From the NCBI GenBank assembly GCA_044359955.1, contig JBIKLF010000012.1, positions 3,124 to 67,123 on the forward strand: 64,000 nt of DNA, given 5' to 3'. A model generated the notes under the pieces. It saw nothing but the letters and a program-made list of their open reading frames with translations. It had not been told where the DNA came from and made no database searches. The position numbers and the translations under genes were made by a program. Positions 34,065 through 44,385 of this stretch are shown here, in pieces; the stretch's first letter is position 1; each line of letters starts with the position of its first letter. The stretch comes from JACTMZ01 sp044359955. Its GTDB lineage: Bacteria; Verrucomicrobiota; Verrucomicrobiia; Chthoniobacterales; JACTMZ01.

Positions 34065-36014
34065 ATGAGCAAAATCCTCGGTATCGACCTCGGCACAACC
34101 AACTCCTGCATGTCCGTGATGGAAGGCGGAGAACCCGTTGTGCTGGAAAACAGTGAGGGCGCGCGCACCACGCCGTCCGTCGTCGCTTTCGCCAAAAACG
34201 GCGAACGCCTCGTCGGCCAAGCCGCCAAGCGCCAAGCCGTCACCAACCCGACCAACACCGTCTTCTCGGTGAAGCGCTTCATGGGGCGCAAATTCGACGA
34301 ACTCAACGCCGAAGACAAACGTGTCCCCTACAAATTGGTCAAAGCGGCCAACGGCGACGCCCACATCGAACTCGACGTCAACGGGCAGAAGAAATCCTTC
34401 AGCCCGCCGGAAGTCAGCGCGATGATCCTAGCCAAACTCAAATCCGATGCGGAAGCCAAGCTCGGCGAAAAAATCACCCAAGCGGTCATCACTGTCCCGG
34501 CCTATTTCAACGACTCGCAGCGCAACGCGACGAAGGACGCCGGCAAAATTGCCGGACTCGAAGTCCTGCGCATCATCAACGAGCCGACCGCAGCCTCCCT
34601 CGCCTACGGCCTCGACAAAAAGAAGGACGAAAAAATCGCGGTCTATGACCTCGGCGGCGGCACCTTCGACATTTCGGCCCTCGAAATCGGCGACGGTGTC
34701 TTTGAAGTCAAAGCGACCAACGGCGACACGCACCTCGGCGGCGACGACTGGGACCACAAGATCATGGACTGGATCATGGCGGAGTTTAAAGCGGACTCCG
34801 GGATCGACCTCTCCAAGCAACCCGACGCCGTGCAGCGGATCAAAGAGGAGGCGGAAAAAGCCAAGATCGCCCTCTCCTCCGCCCAGGAATACGAGATCAA
34901 CCTGCCCTTCGTCACCGCCGACGCCAGCGGTCCGAAGCACATCCAGAAAAAACTCACCCGCTCGAAACTCGAGCAGCTGACCGACGACCTTTTCACCCGC
35001 ACGATCAAGCCGGTCGAAGCGTGTTTGAAGGATGCCAAACTCGGCAAAAACGAAGTCAATGAACTCGTCCTGGTCGGCGGCATGACCCGGATGCCCAAGG
35101 TCATCGAGACGGCCAAGAACCTCATCGGACGCGACCCGCATCGCGGGGTCAATCCGGACGAAGTCGTGGCCATCGGCGCCGCGATCCAAGGCGGCGTGCT
35201 CAAGGGCGACGTGAAAGACGTGCTCCTGCTCGACGTGACCCCCTTGACCCTCGCCATCGAGACGGCCGGCGGCATCGCCACCCCGATGATCCCGCGCAAC
35301 ACGACCATCCCGACGAAAAAGTCGTCGACCTTTTCGACTTACAGCGACAACCAGCCCGGGGTCGAAATCAAAGTCCTCCAAGGCGAACGTTCCATGGCGA
35401 AGGACAACAAACAACTCGGCACCTTCCATCTCGACGGCATCCCCCCGGCCCCGCGCGGCCTGCCCCAGATCGAGGTGACCTTCGACATCGACGCCAACGG
35501 CATCCTCAACGTCTCGGCCAAGGACCTCGGCTCCGGTAAAGAGCAAAAAATCTCCATCACCGGATCGAGCGGACTCTCCAAAGACGAAGTCGACAAGATG
35601 CAGAAAGAAGCCGAGGCGCATGCCGCGGATGACGCCAAGGCCAAGGAAGGCGTCGAGGCGCGCAACAATGCCGATTCGCTCGCCTACCAGTGCGAGAAAC
35701 AACTCAAGGACCTCGGTGACAAAGTCCCCGGCAATCTCAAGAAAGATGTCGAGGACCTCGTGGCCAAGGTGCGCGAGGCCCTGACGGGTTCGGACACCGA
35801 GGCGATCAAATCCTCGGCCGACGCCCTGCAGGCCAAGTTCCAGGAAGTGAGCAGCGAACTCTACAAGCAAGCTTCGGCCCAACAGGCCCCGCCCGCGCCG
35901 GAAGGCGACGCCGCGGGTCCCGGTTCCGAAGCCGCCAGCGATGCCGGCGCCAAAAAACAGGGCGACGTGGTCGATGCCGAGTTCGAAATGGTCGACGAGG
36001 ACAAAAAATCCTGA
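34065..36014 (+). CDS. dnaK: chaperone protein DnaK (Hsp70)
   Basis: ATP-driven chaperone, 649 residues. Nucleotide-binding signatures are LGIDLGTTNSCMSVMEGGEP, AVYDLGGGTFDISALE, NEPTAASLAYGLDKK and LVLVGGMTRMPKVIE. The substrate domain contains LLDVTPLTLAIETAGG. The C-terminus ends with a charged EFEMVDEDKKS tail. It is followed by groES and groEL rather than grpE/dnaJ, which are absent from the window. Confidence 0.97.
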   Translation: MSKILGIDLGTTNSCMSVMEGGEPVVLENSEGARTTPSVVAFAKNGERLVGQAAKRQAVTNPTNTVFSVKRFMGRKFDELNAEDKRVPYKLVKAANGDAHIELDVNGQKKSFSPPEVSAMILAKLKSDAEAKLGEKITQAVITVPAYFNDSQRNATKDAGKIAGLEVLRIINEPTAASLAYGLDKKKDEKIAVYDLGGGTFDISALEIGDGVFEVKATNGDTHLGGDDWDHKIMDWIMAEFKADSGIDLSKQPDAVQRIKEEAEKAKIALSSAQEYEINLPFVTADASGPKHIQKKLTRSKLEQLTDDLFTRTIKPVEACLKDAKLGKNEVNELVLVGGMTRMPKVIETAKNLIGRDPHRGVNPDEVVAIGAAIQGGVLKGDVKDVLLLDVTPLTLAIETAGGIATPMIPRNTTIPTKKSSTFSTYSDNQPGVEIKVLQGERSMAKDNKQLGTFHLDGIPPAPRGLPQIEVTFDIDANGILNVSAKDLGSGKEQKISITGSSGLSKDEVDKMQKEAEAHAADDAKAKEGVEARNNADSLAYQCEKQLKDLGDKVPGNLKKDVEDLVAKVREALTGSDTEAIKSSADALQAKFQEVSSELYKQASAQQAPPAPEGDAAGPGSEAASDAGAKKQGDVVDAEFEMVDEDKKS

Positions 36015-36088
36015 CCCGGCCAAAACTTTGAACCCGCGCGGGCGGACGTGTGTCCGTCCGCGCATTCAACAACCCAAAACCAACCAAC

Positions 36089-36093
36089 GGAGG
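36089..36093 (+). promoter_or_regulatory. Shine-Dalgarno of groES
   Basis: GGAGG with an unusually long 15-base spacing to the ATG at 36109. The gap dnaK-groES is 94 bp. Confidence 0.5.
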
Positions 36094-36108
36094 TAAGAAA
36101 CCAACAAT

Positions 36109-36402
36109 ATGGCAGCCAAATTAAAACCTATCGGCGACCGCGTGCTCGTTGAGCCGCTCGACGAAAAGGAAACGGTCAAAGGCGGGATCATCATTCCCGA
36201 CACCGCCAAGGAAAAACCCCAAGAAGGCAAAATTGTCGCCATCGGCACCGGTAAATCGGACGACAACGGCAAGAAAATCGAGTTCGTCGTCAAAGTCGGC
36301 GACAAAGTGCTCTTCAGCAAATACGGGGGCACCGAAATCAAGGTGGACGACAAGTCCTACCTTATCATGCGCGAAGACGACATCCTCGGCGTCCTCAGCT
36401 AA
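36109..36402 (+). CDS. groES: co-chaperonin GroES
   Basis: Heptameric lid of GroEL, 97 residues. Contains KPIGDRVLVEPLDEKETVKG, the mobile loop GGIIIPDTAKEKPQEGKI and YLIMREDDILGVLS at the end. Directly upstream of groEL with only a 48-bp repeat-filled gap. Confidence 0.97.
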   Translation: MAAKLKPIGDRVLVEPLDEKETVKGGIIIPDTAKEKPQEGKIVAIGTGKSDDNGKKIEFVVKVGDKVLFSKYGGTEIKVDDKSYLIMREDDILGVLS

Positions 36403-36403
36403 A

Positions 36404-36447
36404 AACTGAATCACTTAACACTTAAAACTTAGAAACTTAAAACTACA
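36404..36447 (+). repeat. AAAACTTAGAAACTTAAAACT repeat before groEL
   Basis: Iterated ACTTAACACTTAAAACTTAG then AAACTTAAAACTAC fills the groES-groEL gap. Same family as 3139-3170; no GGAG-like site is present. Confidence 0.7.
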
Positions 36448-36450
36448 GAT

Positions 36451-38088
<1,638 letters not shown>

Positions 38089-38115
38089 GTCCGACCGACA
38101 TCCTGAACCAATCAC

Positions 38116-38150
38116 ACCGGGGCGACCGCAAGGTCGCCCCGGTTTTTTTT
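38116..38150 (+). terminator. intrinsic terminator of the dnaK-groES-groEL block
   Basis: 12-bp stem ACCGGGGCGACC / GGTCGCCCCGGT with loop GCAA and a run of eight T. Confidence 0.95.
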
Positions 38151-38159
38151 ACGAGTAGT

Positions 38160-38183
38160 TGTAGCGGCGATCTATGACCGCCG
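38160..38183. repeat. GTAGCGGCG palindromic element (single hairpin)
   Basis: TGTAGCGGCGATCTATGACC then GCCG; hairpin GGCGATC/GACCGCC. Same family as 22010-22079. Confidence 0.6.
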
Positions 38184-38232
38184 AAACATAGTCTGTATAG
38201 CAAGCAGCCCCGCGACCTACTCGACATGCCGG

Positions 38233-38570
38233 CTAAAGTCGGGCCGCAGTCTCCTCCAGCCAGCTTTTGAGAGAACGCACAAGCGCCGCCCCATCTGCAG
38301 GACTGATGCGCCCGATCCGGCGAAGCACGAGCCGGCGATCCACAGTGGCCAATTTTGTCAACCTGACCGTCGACGGCTTGGGTAAACCCGCCCCGCTCCA
38401 ATCGGCGAGAGCAACATCGCCTGCTGCGCGTGCCGGACGGGTCGTGATGCGCGCCAACAACAGATCCTCCTCGTCGCCTGATAAAACCAAGCCCGGCCGG
38501 CGTTTGCTTCCCTGAACTCCGAATAAGGAAATTCTACGGAGACAACATCGCCCGTCTCAAAGCTTGTCAT
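38233..38570 (-). pseudogene. PemK/MazF-type toxin gene, frameshifted
   Basis: The frame from the ATG at 38570 gives TSFETGDVVSVEFPYSEF, the conserved PemK/MazF N-terminus. It then goes out of frame near 38507. The continuation is in another frame: KRRPGLVLSGDEEDLLLARI, then TTRPARAAGDVAL, ending SWLEETAARL at the stop at 38233. One base is missing from a G-rich spot (AGGGAAGC); one extra G would restore KRRPGLVLS. Either the toxin is inactivated or this is a sequencing error. It overlaps its antitoxin gene by 14 bp. Confidence 0.75.
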
Positions 38571-38742
38571 AGACGGCATCGTCAGGCGAATCGTCGGCAA
38601 AAAACGTGTCGAGACCGGTCCGCTGCCAATCGAGATCTTCGGGCGAGCGTCCGATCAAGTCGGGTAGATCGCGATAGACCTTCAGACGCTCGGGCCAAGG
38701 CAATTGCTCGATGGCCTTTTCAATTTCTTGCACCGTGCTCAT
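38557..38742 (-). CDS. small antitoxin-like protein of the PemK module
   Basis: 61 residues: STVQEIEKAIEQLPWPERLK then VYRDLPDLIG, with an acidic tail (FFADDSPDDAVYDKL). The EIEKAIEQLP opening is common in small addiction-module antitoxins paired with PemK/MazF or RelE toxins. It is the first gene of the pair and overlaps the toxin by 14 bp. Confidence 0.65.
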   Translation of the reverse strand: MSTVQEIEKAIEQLPWPERLKVYRDLPDLIGRSPEDLDWQRTGLDTFFADDSPDDAVYDKL

Positions 38743-38772
38743 GAGGCGAAGCTAACACAGTGTGCCGAGCAA

Positions 38773-38958
38773 TCAAGACGGCCGCACGAAGGACAAGACG
38801 GAAACCAGAAGTGAAGCTATCAAGAGCGCAATAGAGAAGATGGCAAAAATCAATCCCCAGAAGCCAATGCGGAAAGCAAAGCGGACAGAGTCGTCCAAGT
38901 GACTGTCGTAATATTGGATCCGCGCCAGCCATTGCATCGGCACTGCCTCGATGTGCAC
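38773..38958 (-). CDS. possible 61-residue membrane protein
   Basis: MHIEAVPMQWLARIQYYDSH, then a charged stretch and one or two hydrophobic segments (IGFWGLIFAIFSIALLIASL). The start may be Met1 or Met8. No homolog recognised; a longer frame overlaps it in another register. Modest confidence. Confidence 0.35.
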   Translation of the reverse strand: MHIEAVPMQWLARIQYYDSHLDDSVRFAFRIGFWGLIFAIFSIALLIASLLVSVLSFVRPS

Positions 38959-39132
38959 CTCCGTGTTCGGTGCGACGAGTAGCTGATTGCGTGTTCCAAG
39001 CTGTCGAAGGCCTCGACATCATCGGCTACTTAAACCACTTCAGCTTGCCCTCAAGCGTTTTTCGCGGAAAATTCCTTTTTTCCGTCAACCAGCTCAAGGG
39101 CGCTTGGTTGCCTCCCGGGATACAAATATTTC

Positions 39133-39166
39133 CATCCGTGCCATCCGTGAAATCCGTGGTTAAAAC
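39133..39166 (+). repeat. ATCCGTG-type intergenic repeat
   Basis: CATCCGTGCCATCCGTGAAA then TCCGTGGTTAAAAC, just before the start at 39181. A related motif (AATCTGCGAAATCTGCGGAT) lies inside hsdM at 59143-59162. Confidence 0.65.
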
Positions 39167-39180
39167 TCTGTAAATCTCGC

Positions 39181-39876
39181 ATGAAACGTCTCCTCGCCCT
39201 CACTCTGCTCTTGGCTTGCGCCGCCCCGGCTTCCGCCGCCTACCAGAAGGAGCACATCGTCGTCAGCGGCGGGGTTTCGCTTTACCAGTGGGAGAAATTC
39301 AAAACTCCGCCGCATGACCGTTGGTGGGGCAACTTCATCCGTCCGGCCGTGACGCGCTTCCAGCAGATCAAGGACTCCAACCCGCAGGCCCGCATCACCT
39401 GGCTGGTGCACAAACCAAGTTACGAGCGCCGTCTCCGGCAGGGCGAAGGACCTCTCACCACCTGGATCGCCAACATCGCGCCCAAATACGGCGTCCGGCT
39501 CATCTGGTTCACTTCCCCCGACACCGTGATCAACTACCTCAACGCCGGTCAGCCCCGCGCTCAGGTCAAGATCGCCTCCCTCGATTGGTTCCTCCATTCG
39601 AACAAAGCCGCCTTCATGTTCGATTACAGCAACGAGATCGACAGCGGGTCCAAGTCCTGGCTGCACGAGAACGAACTCGGCCGCATCAACCGCGGCATCT
39701 TCGCCCCAAAAGCTCTGGTTAAAAGTTGGGGCTGCCACACCGGCGAAAGCATGTCGAAAAAGTGGAGGCGGGCCACCGGCGTTCCCATGATCGGCGCCGT
39801 CGGCAAGACCGATTACTCGGTCATGTATCGCAACGACTGGCTGCCCGTCTTGTCCAAGGGCCGCTGGACGCGCTGA
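39181..39876 (+). CDS. secreted protein of unknown function
   Basis: 231 residues. Signal peptide MKRLLALTLLLACAAPASAA with an AXA-type site. The mature protein is globular and aromatic-rich (VSGGVSLYQWEKFKTPPHDR, WWGNFIRPAVTRFQ, RLIWFTSPDTVINYL), ending GVPMIGAVGKTDYSVMYRND. No family recognised. Its stop abuts the sigma-factor stop with zero spacing. Confidence 0.75.
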   Translation: MKRLLALTLLLACAAPASAAYQKEHIVVSGGVSLYQWEKFKTPPHDRWWGNFIRPAVTRFQQIKDSNPQARITWLVHKPSYERRLRQGEGPLTTWIANIAPKYGVRLIWFTSPDTVINYLNAGQPRAQVKIASLDWFLHSNKAAFMFDYSNEIDSGSKSWLHENELGRINRGIFAPKALVKSWGCHTGESMSKKWRRATGVPMIGAVGKTDYSVMYRNDWLPVLSKGRWTR

Positions 39877-40491
39877 TCACAGCCAACTGGCCAACTTGAC
39901 CCGCAAGGTCTGACGCGCGCGAAAGAGCAGGCTTTTGACCGCCGGCACCGTGGTTTCGAGCACGGAGGCAATTTCCTCGTAGGGCATTTCTTCGTAGCGG
40001 CGGAGAATGACGGCGGTGCGCTGATCCTCCGGAAGCCCGGCCAGGGCGTTCTCGATGACGCGGGCCAGTTCGCCCGCCGCCGCCGCCGTCGACGGATCTT
40101 CGCTCACCTTCGCCTCGTGCGGGCGCTCCTCGGCGGATGGTTCGCGGAAGACCACACCTCGCCGGGCGCGTCCGCGGCGCTCGTTCAGGACGAGACGCCG
40201 CACGATGGAGAACATCCAGGTGGTGAATTTGGCCGTCGGCTCGTAACGCCCGCGCGCTTGCCAAATGCGCAGATAAACCCGCTGCGCGAGATCCTCCGCC
40301 CCCTCGAATCCGCCAAGCATTTTTACCATCGTGCCATAGACCCGGTCCTCCGTGGCCTCGACCAAAGCACGGAAGGCAACTTCGTCGTCCTCCCTCACCC
40401 GTCGCATCAAGGCGACCAGCTGGGCATTGTCGTCCGAGCCAGATCCGGTGGTTCCGAATCCGTCCGTTGGCTCATGGTCTTGCGGTGTCAC
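39877..40491 (-). CDS. RNA polymerase ECF-type sigma factor
   Basis: 204 residues from a GTG at 40491 that overlaps the trmB stop (GTGA). Region 2 includes EDDEVAFRALVEATEDRVYG and AEDLAQRVYLRIWQARGRYE, and region 4 is LAGLPEDQRTAVILRRYEEM with PYEEIASVLETTVPAVKSLL, a helix-turn-helix. It ends in a Leu/Arg-rich helix. No anti-sigma gene is adjacent. Being coupled to trmB, it is probably co-transcribed with the tig-clpP-clpX block. Confidence 0.88.
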   Translation of the reverse strand: MTPQDHEPTDGFGTTGSGSDDNAQLVALMRRVREDDEVAFRALVEATEDRVYGTMVKMLGGFEGAEDLAQRVYLRIWQARGRYEPTAKFTTWMFSIVRRLVLNERRGRARRGVVFREPSAEERPHEAKVSEDPSTAAAAGELARVIENALAGLPEDQRTAVILRRYEEMPYEEIASVLETTVPAVKSLLFRARQTLRVKLASWL

Positions 40492-41075
40492 CGGCTGGCT
40501 TGAAGTCTCCAGATATTCAACCCCGCGGAGGCGAAACGTTGCTCGAATTCGGTCGCGGGCCAGGTCACGGGAACCGCCCACTCCTGGATCCGCCATCCGC
40601 TCGCGGACAGTTTTGCCTGTGTCCAGGCGAGGTATTCCTTGGAATCGGTGGCAAAAAAGAAAATGCCGCCGGCCTCCATGCGCGAATGCAGCAGGGCCAC
40701 GAATTCCTCCTGGACCAAACGCCGCACGGCATGACGGCGCTTGGGCCACGGGTCGCTGAAGAGCAAATAGACCCGCGAGACGGATCCGACCGGCAAGGCG
40801 GAGAGCACTTCGAGCACCTCACCATGGAGAACACGGGCATTGCCGAGGTCGCCCGCCCGGCGACGCGCTTGGCGCACCCGGTATCCTTTTTTTTCAATAC
40901 CGAGGACATTCCAGCCCGGTTCGCCCGCCGCGAGGCCGGCCAGGAACAGTCCGTTGCCGCAGCCCAGGTCGAGAACGAGCGGGGCCGCACCGGGGAATAG
41001 TCCGGCCAGAGGATCGGCCTGCTCGGCGGCAAAGCCGCGGCACGGGGCAGGCAAAACCGGCGCTTTTGCCGGCAT
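40488..41075 (-). CDS. trmB: tRNA (guanine-N7-)-methyltransferase
   Basis: Methylates G46 in the tRNA variable loop using SAM. 195 residues. Motif I is VLDLGCGNGLFLAGLA; the substrate/catalytic region is VYLLFSDPWPKRRHAVRRLV. The C-terminus TEFEQRF matches the TxYE-type end of the family. It begins 5 bp after clpX. Confidence 0.92.
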   Translation of the reverse strand: MPAKAPVLPAPCRGFAAEQADPLAGLFPGAAPLVLDLGCGNGLFLAGLAAGEPGWNVLGIEKKGYRVRQARRRAGDLGNARVLHGEVLEVLSALPVGSVSRVYLLFSDPWPKRRHAVRRLVQEEFVALLHSRMEAGGIFFFATDSKEYLAWTQAKLSASGWRIQEWAVPVTWPATEFEQRFASAGLNIWRLQASR

Positions 41076-41080
41076 GGGGA

Positions 41081-42358
41081 TCAGGCCGCGTCCTTCTCCT
41101 GCTTGCGGCGCAGGAGCGGCGGCTTGCGGCCTTCCACCACCGCGCGGTTGATCGTCACCTCGGCGATATCCTCACGGCTGGGCACATCATACATCACGTC
41201 GAGCATGATTTTTTCCATCATGGAACGAAGGGCACGCGCGCCCGTGCCTTTGGAGACGGCGCGCGCCGCCAAAGCGCGCAGGCCGTCCTTGGTCACATTG
41301 AGGTCGACATCTTCCATGGACATCAGCTTGGCGTATTGCTTGACCATCGCGTTGCGCGGTTCGGTCAGAATAATGACCAGTTCGTCCTCGGTTAGCTGGT
41401 CGAGCGCGGTCACCACAGGCAGACGTCCGACAAACTCGGGAATCATCCCGAAGCCAAGCAAGTCTTCCGGCTCGGCCTGATGAATGGTGGCCGAAGAGAT
41501 CGCCAAAGTATCGTCCGATTTTTTCTCCTCGCGCGCGTGGAACCCGAGGACACGGCTGCCGAGGCGGCGCTGGATGAGCTTTTCCAAACCGACGAAGGCT
41601 CCGCCGCAGATGAAGAGAATTTTTTCCGTATTGACCTGAATGTATTCCTGCTGGGGATGCTTGCGCCCGCCCTGCGGGGGCACGTTGCAGGTCGTGCCCT
41701 CGAGAATTTTGAGCAAGGCCTGCTGCACGCCTTCGCCGGAGACATCGCGGGTGATGCTGACATTATCCGTCTTGCGTCCGATTTTATCGATCTCGTCGAT
41801 GTAAACGATGCCGATCTCGGCGCGCTTCACGTCGTAGTCCGAGGCTTGGAGCAGCCGCAAAACAATGTTCTCCACGTCCTCGCCGACGTAACCCGCCTCG
41901 GTCAGGGTGGTGGCATCGGCCATGCAGAACGGCACGTCGATGATGCGCGCCAGCGTGCGGGCCAGGAGGGTTTTTCCGGAGCCGGTCGGGCCGATGAGGA
42001 GGATGTTGCTCTTCTCCAGTTCGACGTCCTCGCTGCCGGGCAAGGCAATCTCGCGGGAGGACGCCTGGTGCAGGATGCGCTTGTAGTGGTTGTGGACCGC
42101 CACGGAGAGCGTTTTCTTGGCCAATTCCTGGCCGATGACAAACTGGTCGAGCTGGGCCTTGATATCCGCCGGCTTGGGCACGCGCACGGAGCCGTTCTTT
42201 CTCTTCGACTCCTCTTTCAGTTCTTTGTCGAGGATGCCCTTGCACAGGGTGACGCAGCTGTCGCAGATGTAGACGCCGGGGCCGGCAATGAGTTTGCGAA
42301 CCTCGCTGTGGCTCTTCCCGCAGAAAGAGCACATCGTGAGATTGGTCGCCCGGGCCAT
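41081..42358 (-). CDS. clpX: ATP-dependent Clp protease ATP-binding subunit ClpX
   Basis: AAA+ unfoldase for ClpP, 425 residues. The N-terminal zinc-binding domain has MCSFCGKSHSE and YICDSCVTLC. Walker A is LLIGPTGSGKTLLARTLA, Walker B VYIDEIDKIG, and the arginine/RKH-type pore region GRKHPQQEYIQVNT follows. Full length. Starts 4 bp after clpP. Confidence 0.97.
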   Translation of the reverse strand: MARATNLTMCSFCGKSHSEVRKLIAGPGVYICDSCVTLCKGILDKELKEESKRKNGSVRVPKPADIKAQLDQFVIGQELAKKTLSVAVHNHYKRILHQASSREIALPGSEDVELEKSNILLIGPTGSGKTLLARTLARIIDVPFCMADATTLTEAGYVGEDVENIVLRLLQASDYDVKRAEIGIVYIDEIDKIGRKTDNVSITRDVSGEGVQQALLKILEGTTCNVPPQGGRKHPQQEYIQVNTEKILFICGGAFVGLEKLIQRRLGSRVLGFHAREEKKSDDTLAISSATIHQAEPEDLLGFGMIPEFVGRLPVVTALDQLTEDELVIILTEPRNAMVKQYAKLMSMEDVDLNVTKDGLRALAARAVSKGTGARALRSMMEKIMLDVMYDVPSREDIAEVTINRAVVEGRKPPLLRRKQEKDAA

Positions 42359-42362
42359 CGTT

Positions 42363-43013
42363 TTAAGCGGGCACGGCGCCCGGGATTTCCTTGCGGGATT
42401 TCACCACCTCGTCAACCAACCCGTAAGCTTTGGCCTCCGTGGCACTCATGTAGTAATCACGATCCGCATCGTTGTGCACTTGCTCGACCGGTTTGCCGGT
42501 GTGCTGCGCGATGATCGACTCGAGACGGCGCTTGAGTTTGAACATGAACTCGACCTGACGCTCTACGTCGCTGGCCTGACCCTGCGCGCCGCCGCTCACC
42601 TGGTGGATCATGATGTCGGAATTTGGCAGGGCGTAGCGCTTGCCTTTGGTCCCGGCACAGAGAAGAACCGCACCCATGCTCGCGGCCATGCCCATGCAAT
42701 AGGTGTTCACATCACAGGTGACAAATTGCATCGTGTCATAGATGGCCAGTCCGGCCGTCACCGATCCGCCGGGCGAGTTGATGTAGATATGGATGTCTTT
42801 CTTGGCGTCCTCCATCTGGAGGAAAAGCAGCTGGGCGATGACCAGATTGGCAATGTAGTCGTCAATCGGCGTGCCGATGAAAACGATGCGGTCTTTGAGC
42901 AGGCGCGAATAAATATCGTAGCTACGTTCCCCGCGGCCGGTTTGTTCGACCACCATCGGGACGAGCATGGAATTGCGGGGCGGAACCGGGCCGGAAGTGA
43001 CAAGAGGATTCAT
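42363..43013 (-). CDS. clpP: ATP-dependent Clp protease proteolytic subunit
   Basis: Serine protease, 216 residues. Catalytic Ser112 in MGMAASMGAVLL, His137 in LPNSDIMIHQVSGG and the Asp in NDADRDYYMSATEA. The N-terminus MNPLVTSGPVPPRNSMLVPM includes a probable propeptide. Middle gene of tig-clpP-clpX. Confidence 0.97.
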   Translation of the reverse strand: MNPLVTSGPVPPRNSMLVPMVVEQTGRGERSYDIYSRLLKDRIVFIGTPIDDYIANLVIAQLLFLQMEDAKKDIHIYINSPGGSVTAGLAIYDTMQFVTCDVNTYCMGMAASMGAVLLCAGTKGKRYALPNSDIMIHQVSGGAQGQASDVERQVEFMFKLKRRLESIIAQHTGKPVEQVHNDADRDYYMSATEAKAYGLVDEVVKSRKEIPGAVPA

Positions 43014-43038
43014 AAAAAAAAGAAGACGTGAGCCGGGC

Positions 43039-44352
43039 TTACGCCGCGGATTCCGCTGGTTTCACTTTAACTTTGGAGGCAAGAAAATCAAGGGCCTTGT
43101 CCCGGACCACCTCGCCTTCAACCGAGCCGAGCGCCTCGCGCTTGACCAGTTGTTTGACCAATTTGTCCATCGGCATGCTCAAACGCTGGGCCATGCGGGC
43201 GATATGCTCCGCCAACTCCTCGCGCGATGCTTCGATCTTCTGCTCGCGGGCCAGGCGGGTGAGAATGAAGTCCGCCTTGACCCGGAATTGCGCGCCCATT
43301 TGCGCGTGTTGGAAAATTTCTTCCTTCTTGCTCAGGAGATCCTCGTCGCTCAGGCCGCGCATTTGCTCGGCCTCGACAATTTCCCGGACGACGCGCCTCG
43401 CCTCGCCCATGACCATGGAGGCGGGAACCTCGAATTCGACACTTTTGACCAAATGCTCGACCGCCGCCGCGCGCTTCTTGCGTTCGGTCTGCTCGGTCGC
43501 GGCGCCCTCCAACCGCTGGCGGAAGGTCGAACGCAACTCATCGGCGGTGCGCCCGGCGATCTTCTGGGCCACGTCATCGGTCAATTCGGGGAGTTGCTTG
43601 GACTTGATGCCCTTCAGCTTGGTCTGGTGGATGATTTTTTTGCCGCGCAGCGATGGCACGGCGAAGTCCTCCGAGGCGGTCACCTCGACCGTGCGGTCCT
43701 CGCCTTCCTTCGCCCCGACCAGTCCCGCGCAGAATCCCGGCCACATGCTTGCCTCTTCCATCATGACCCAGAGCCCCTCGCCGCCCTTCATGGTCGATGG
43801 CGCCTCGGGGCAAACCTCGCCGAGCGGCTGACCCTCCACCGTGGCGTCGTAGTCGAGTACGGCATAGTCGCCCATTTGCAGCGGACGGTCTTTGACCTCG
43901 GAAAATTCCGCCATGCGCTCGAGCAGCAGATTGATATTGCCCTTCACATGCTCGTCGGTCACCGCCTCCTCCAGCACCTCGAGACCGAGTGCTTCCACAT
44001 CGGGCATCTTGAAGTCGGGTTCGAGCGTCAGTTCGACGCTCAGATTGAGGTCCGACGGCCCGACCTCGCCATGCTGGAGATTGAAAGCATTCAGCACGGT
44101 CAGGTTATGATCCTTGGCGCCTTGATTGACCGCTTCGCGCAGCAATTCTTTGACCGCTTCCTCCGCGATGGCGTCTTTGTATTTGCGGGCCACCACGGCG
44201 ACCGGAGCTTTGCCCGGACGGAAACCCGGCAACTTGGCCGAGCGCTGGTATTCCCCGGCCAGCTTTTCGGTTTTCTTCTGCACCATGCCGGCGGGGACGA
44301 TGGCGTGCAGGGTGGCAATACAGTTTGGCTGTTTTTCGACGGAGACTTTCAT
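43039..44352 (-). CDS. tig: trigger factor
   Basis: Ribosome-bound chaperone/prolyl isomerase. 437 residues from the ATG at 44352 (MKVSVEKQPNCIATLHAIVP). The ribosome-binding signature is LPGFRPGKAPVAVVARKYKD. The middle PPIase-like domain (DRPLQMGDYAVLDYDATVEG) is followed by the long helical C-terminus. First gene of the block with clpP and clpX, the classical order. Confidence 0.93.
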   Translation of the reverse strand: MKVSVEKQPNCIATLHAIVPAGMVQKKTEKLAGEYQRSAKLPGFRPGKAPVAVVARKYKDAIAEEAVKELLREAVNQGAKDHNLTVLNAFNLQHGEVGPSDLNLSVELTLEPDFKMPDVEALGLEVLEEAVTDEHVKGNINLLLERMAEFSEVKDRPLQMGDYAVLDYDATVEGQPLGEVCPEAPSTMKGGEGLWVMMEEASMWPGFCAGLVGAKEGEDRTVEVTASEDFAVPSLRGKKIIHQTKLKGIKSKQLPELTDDVAQKIAGRTADELRSTFRQRLEGAATEQTERKKRAAAVEHLVKSVEFEVPASMVMGEARRVVREIVEAEQMRGLSDEDLLSKKEEIFQHAQMGAQFRVKADFILTRLAREQKIEASREELAEHIARMAQRLSMPMDKLVKQLVKREALGSVEGEVVRDKALDFLASKVKVKPAESAA

Positions 44353-44385
44353 GAATGGAAAATGACCCTCCACCTTAGCGGTGGC

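Noticed and set aside
38720..39022. 100-codon minus-strand frame overlapping the small membrane protein
   Set aside because: Cys/Arg/Leu-rich without pattern; the alternative 61-codon frame has a clear hydrophobic segment.
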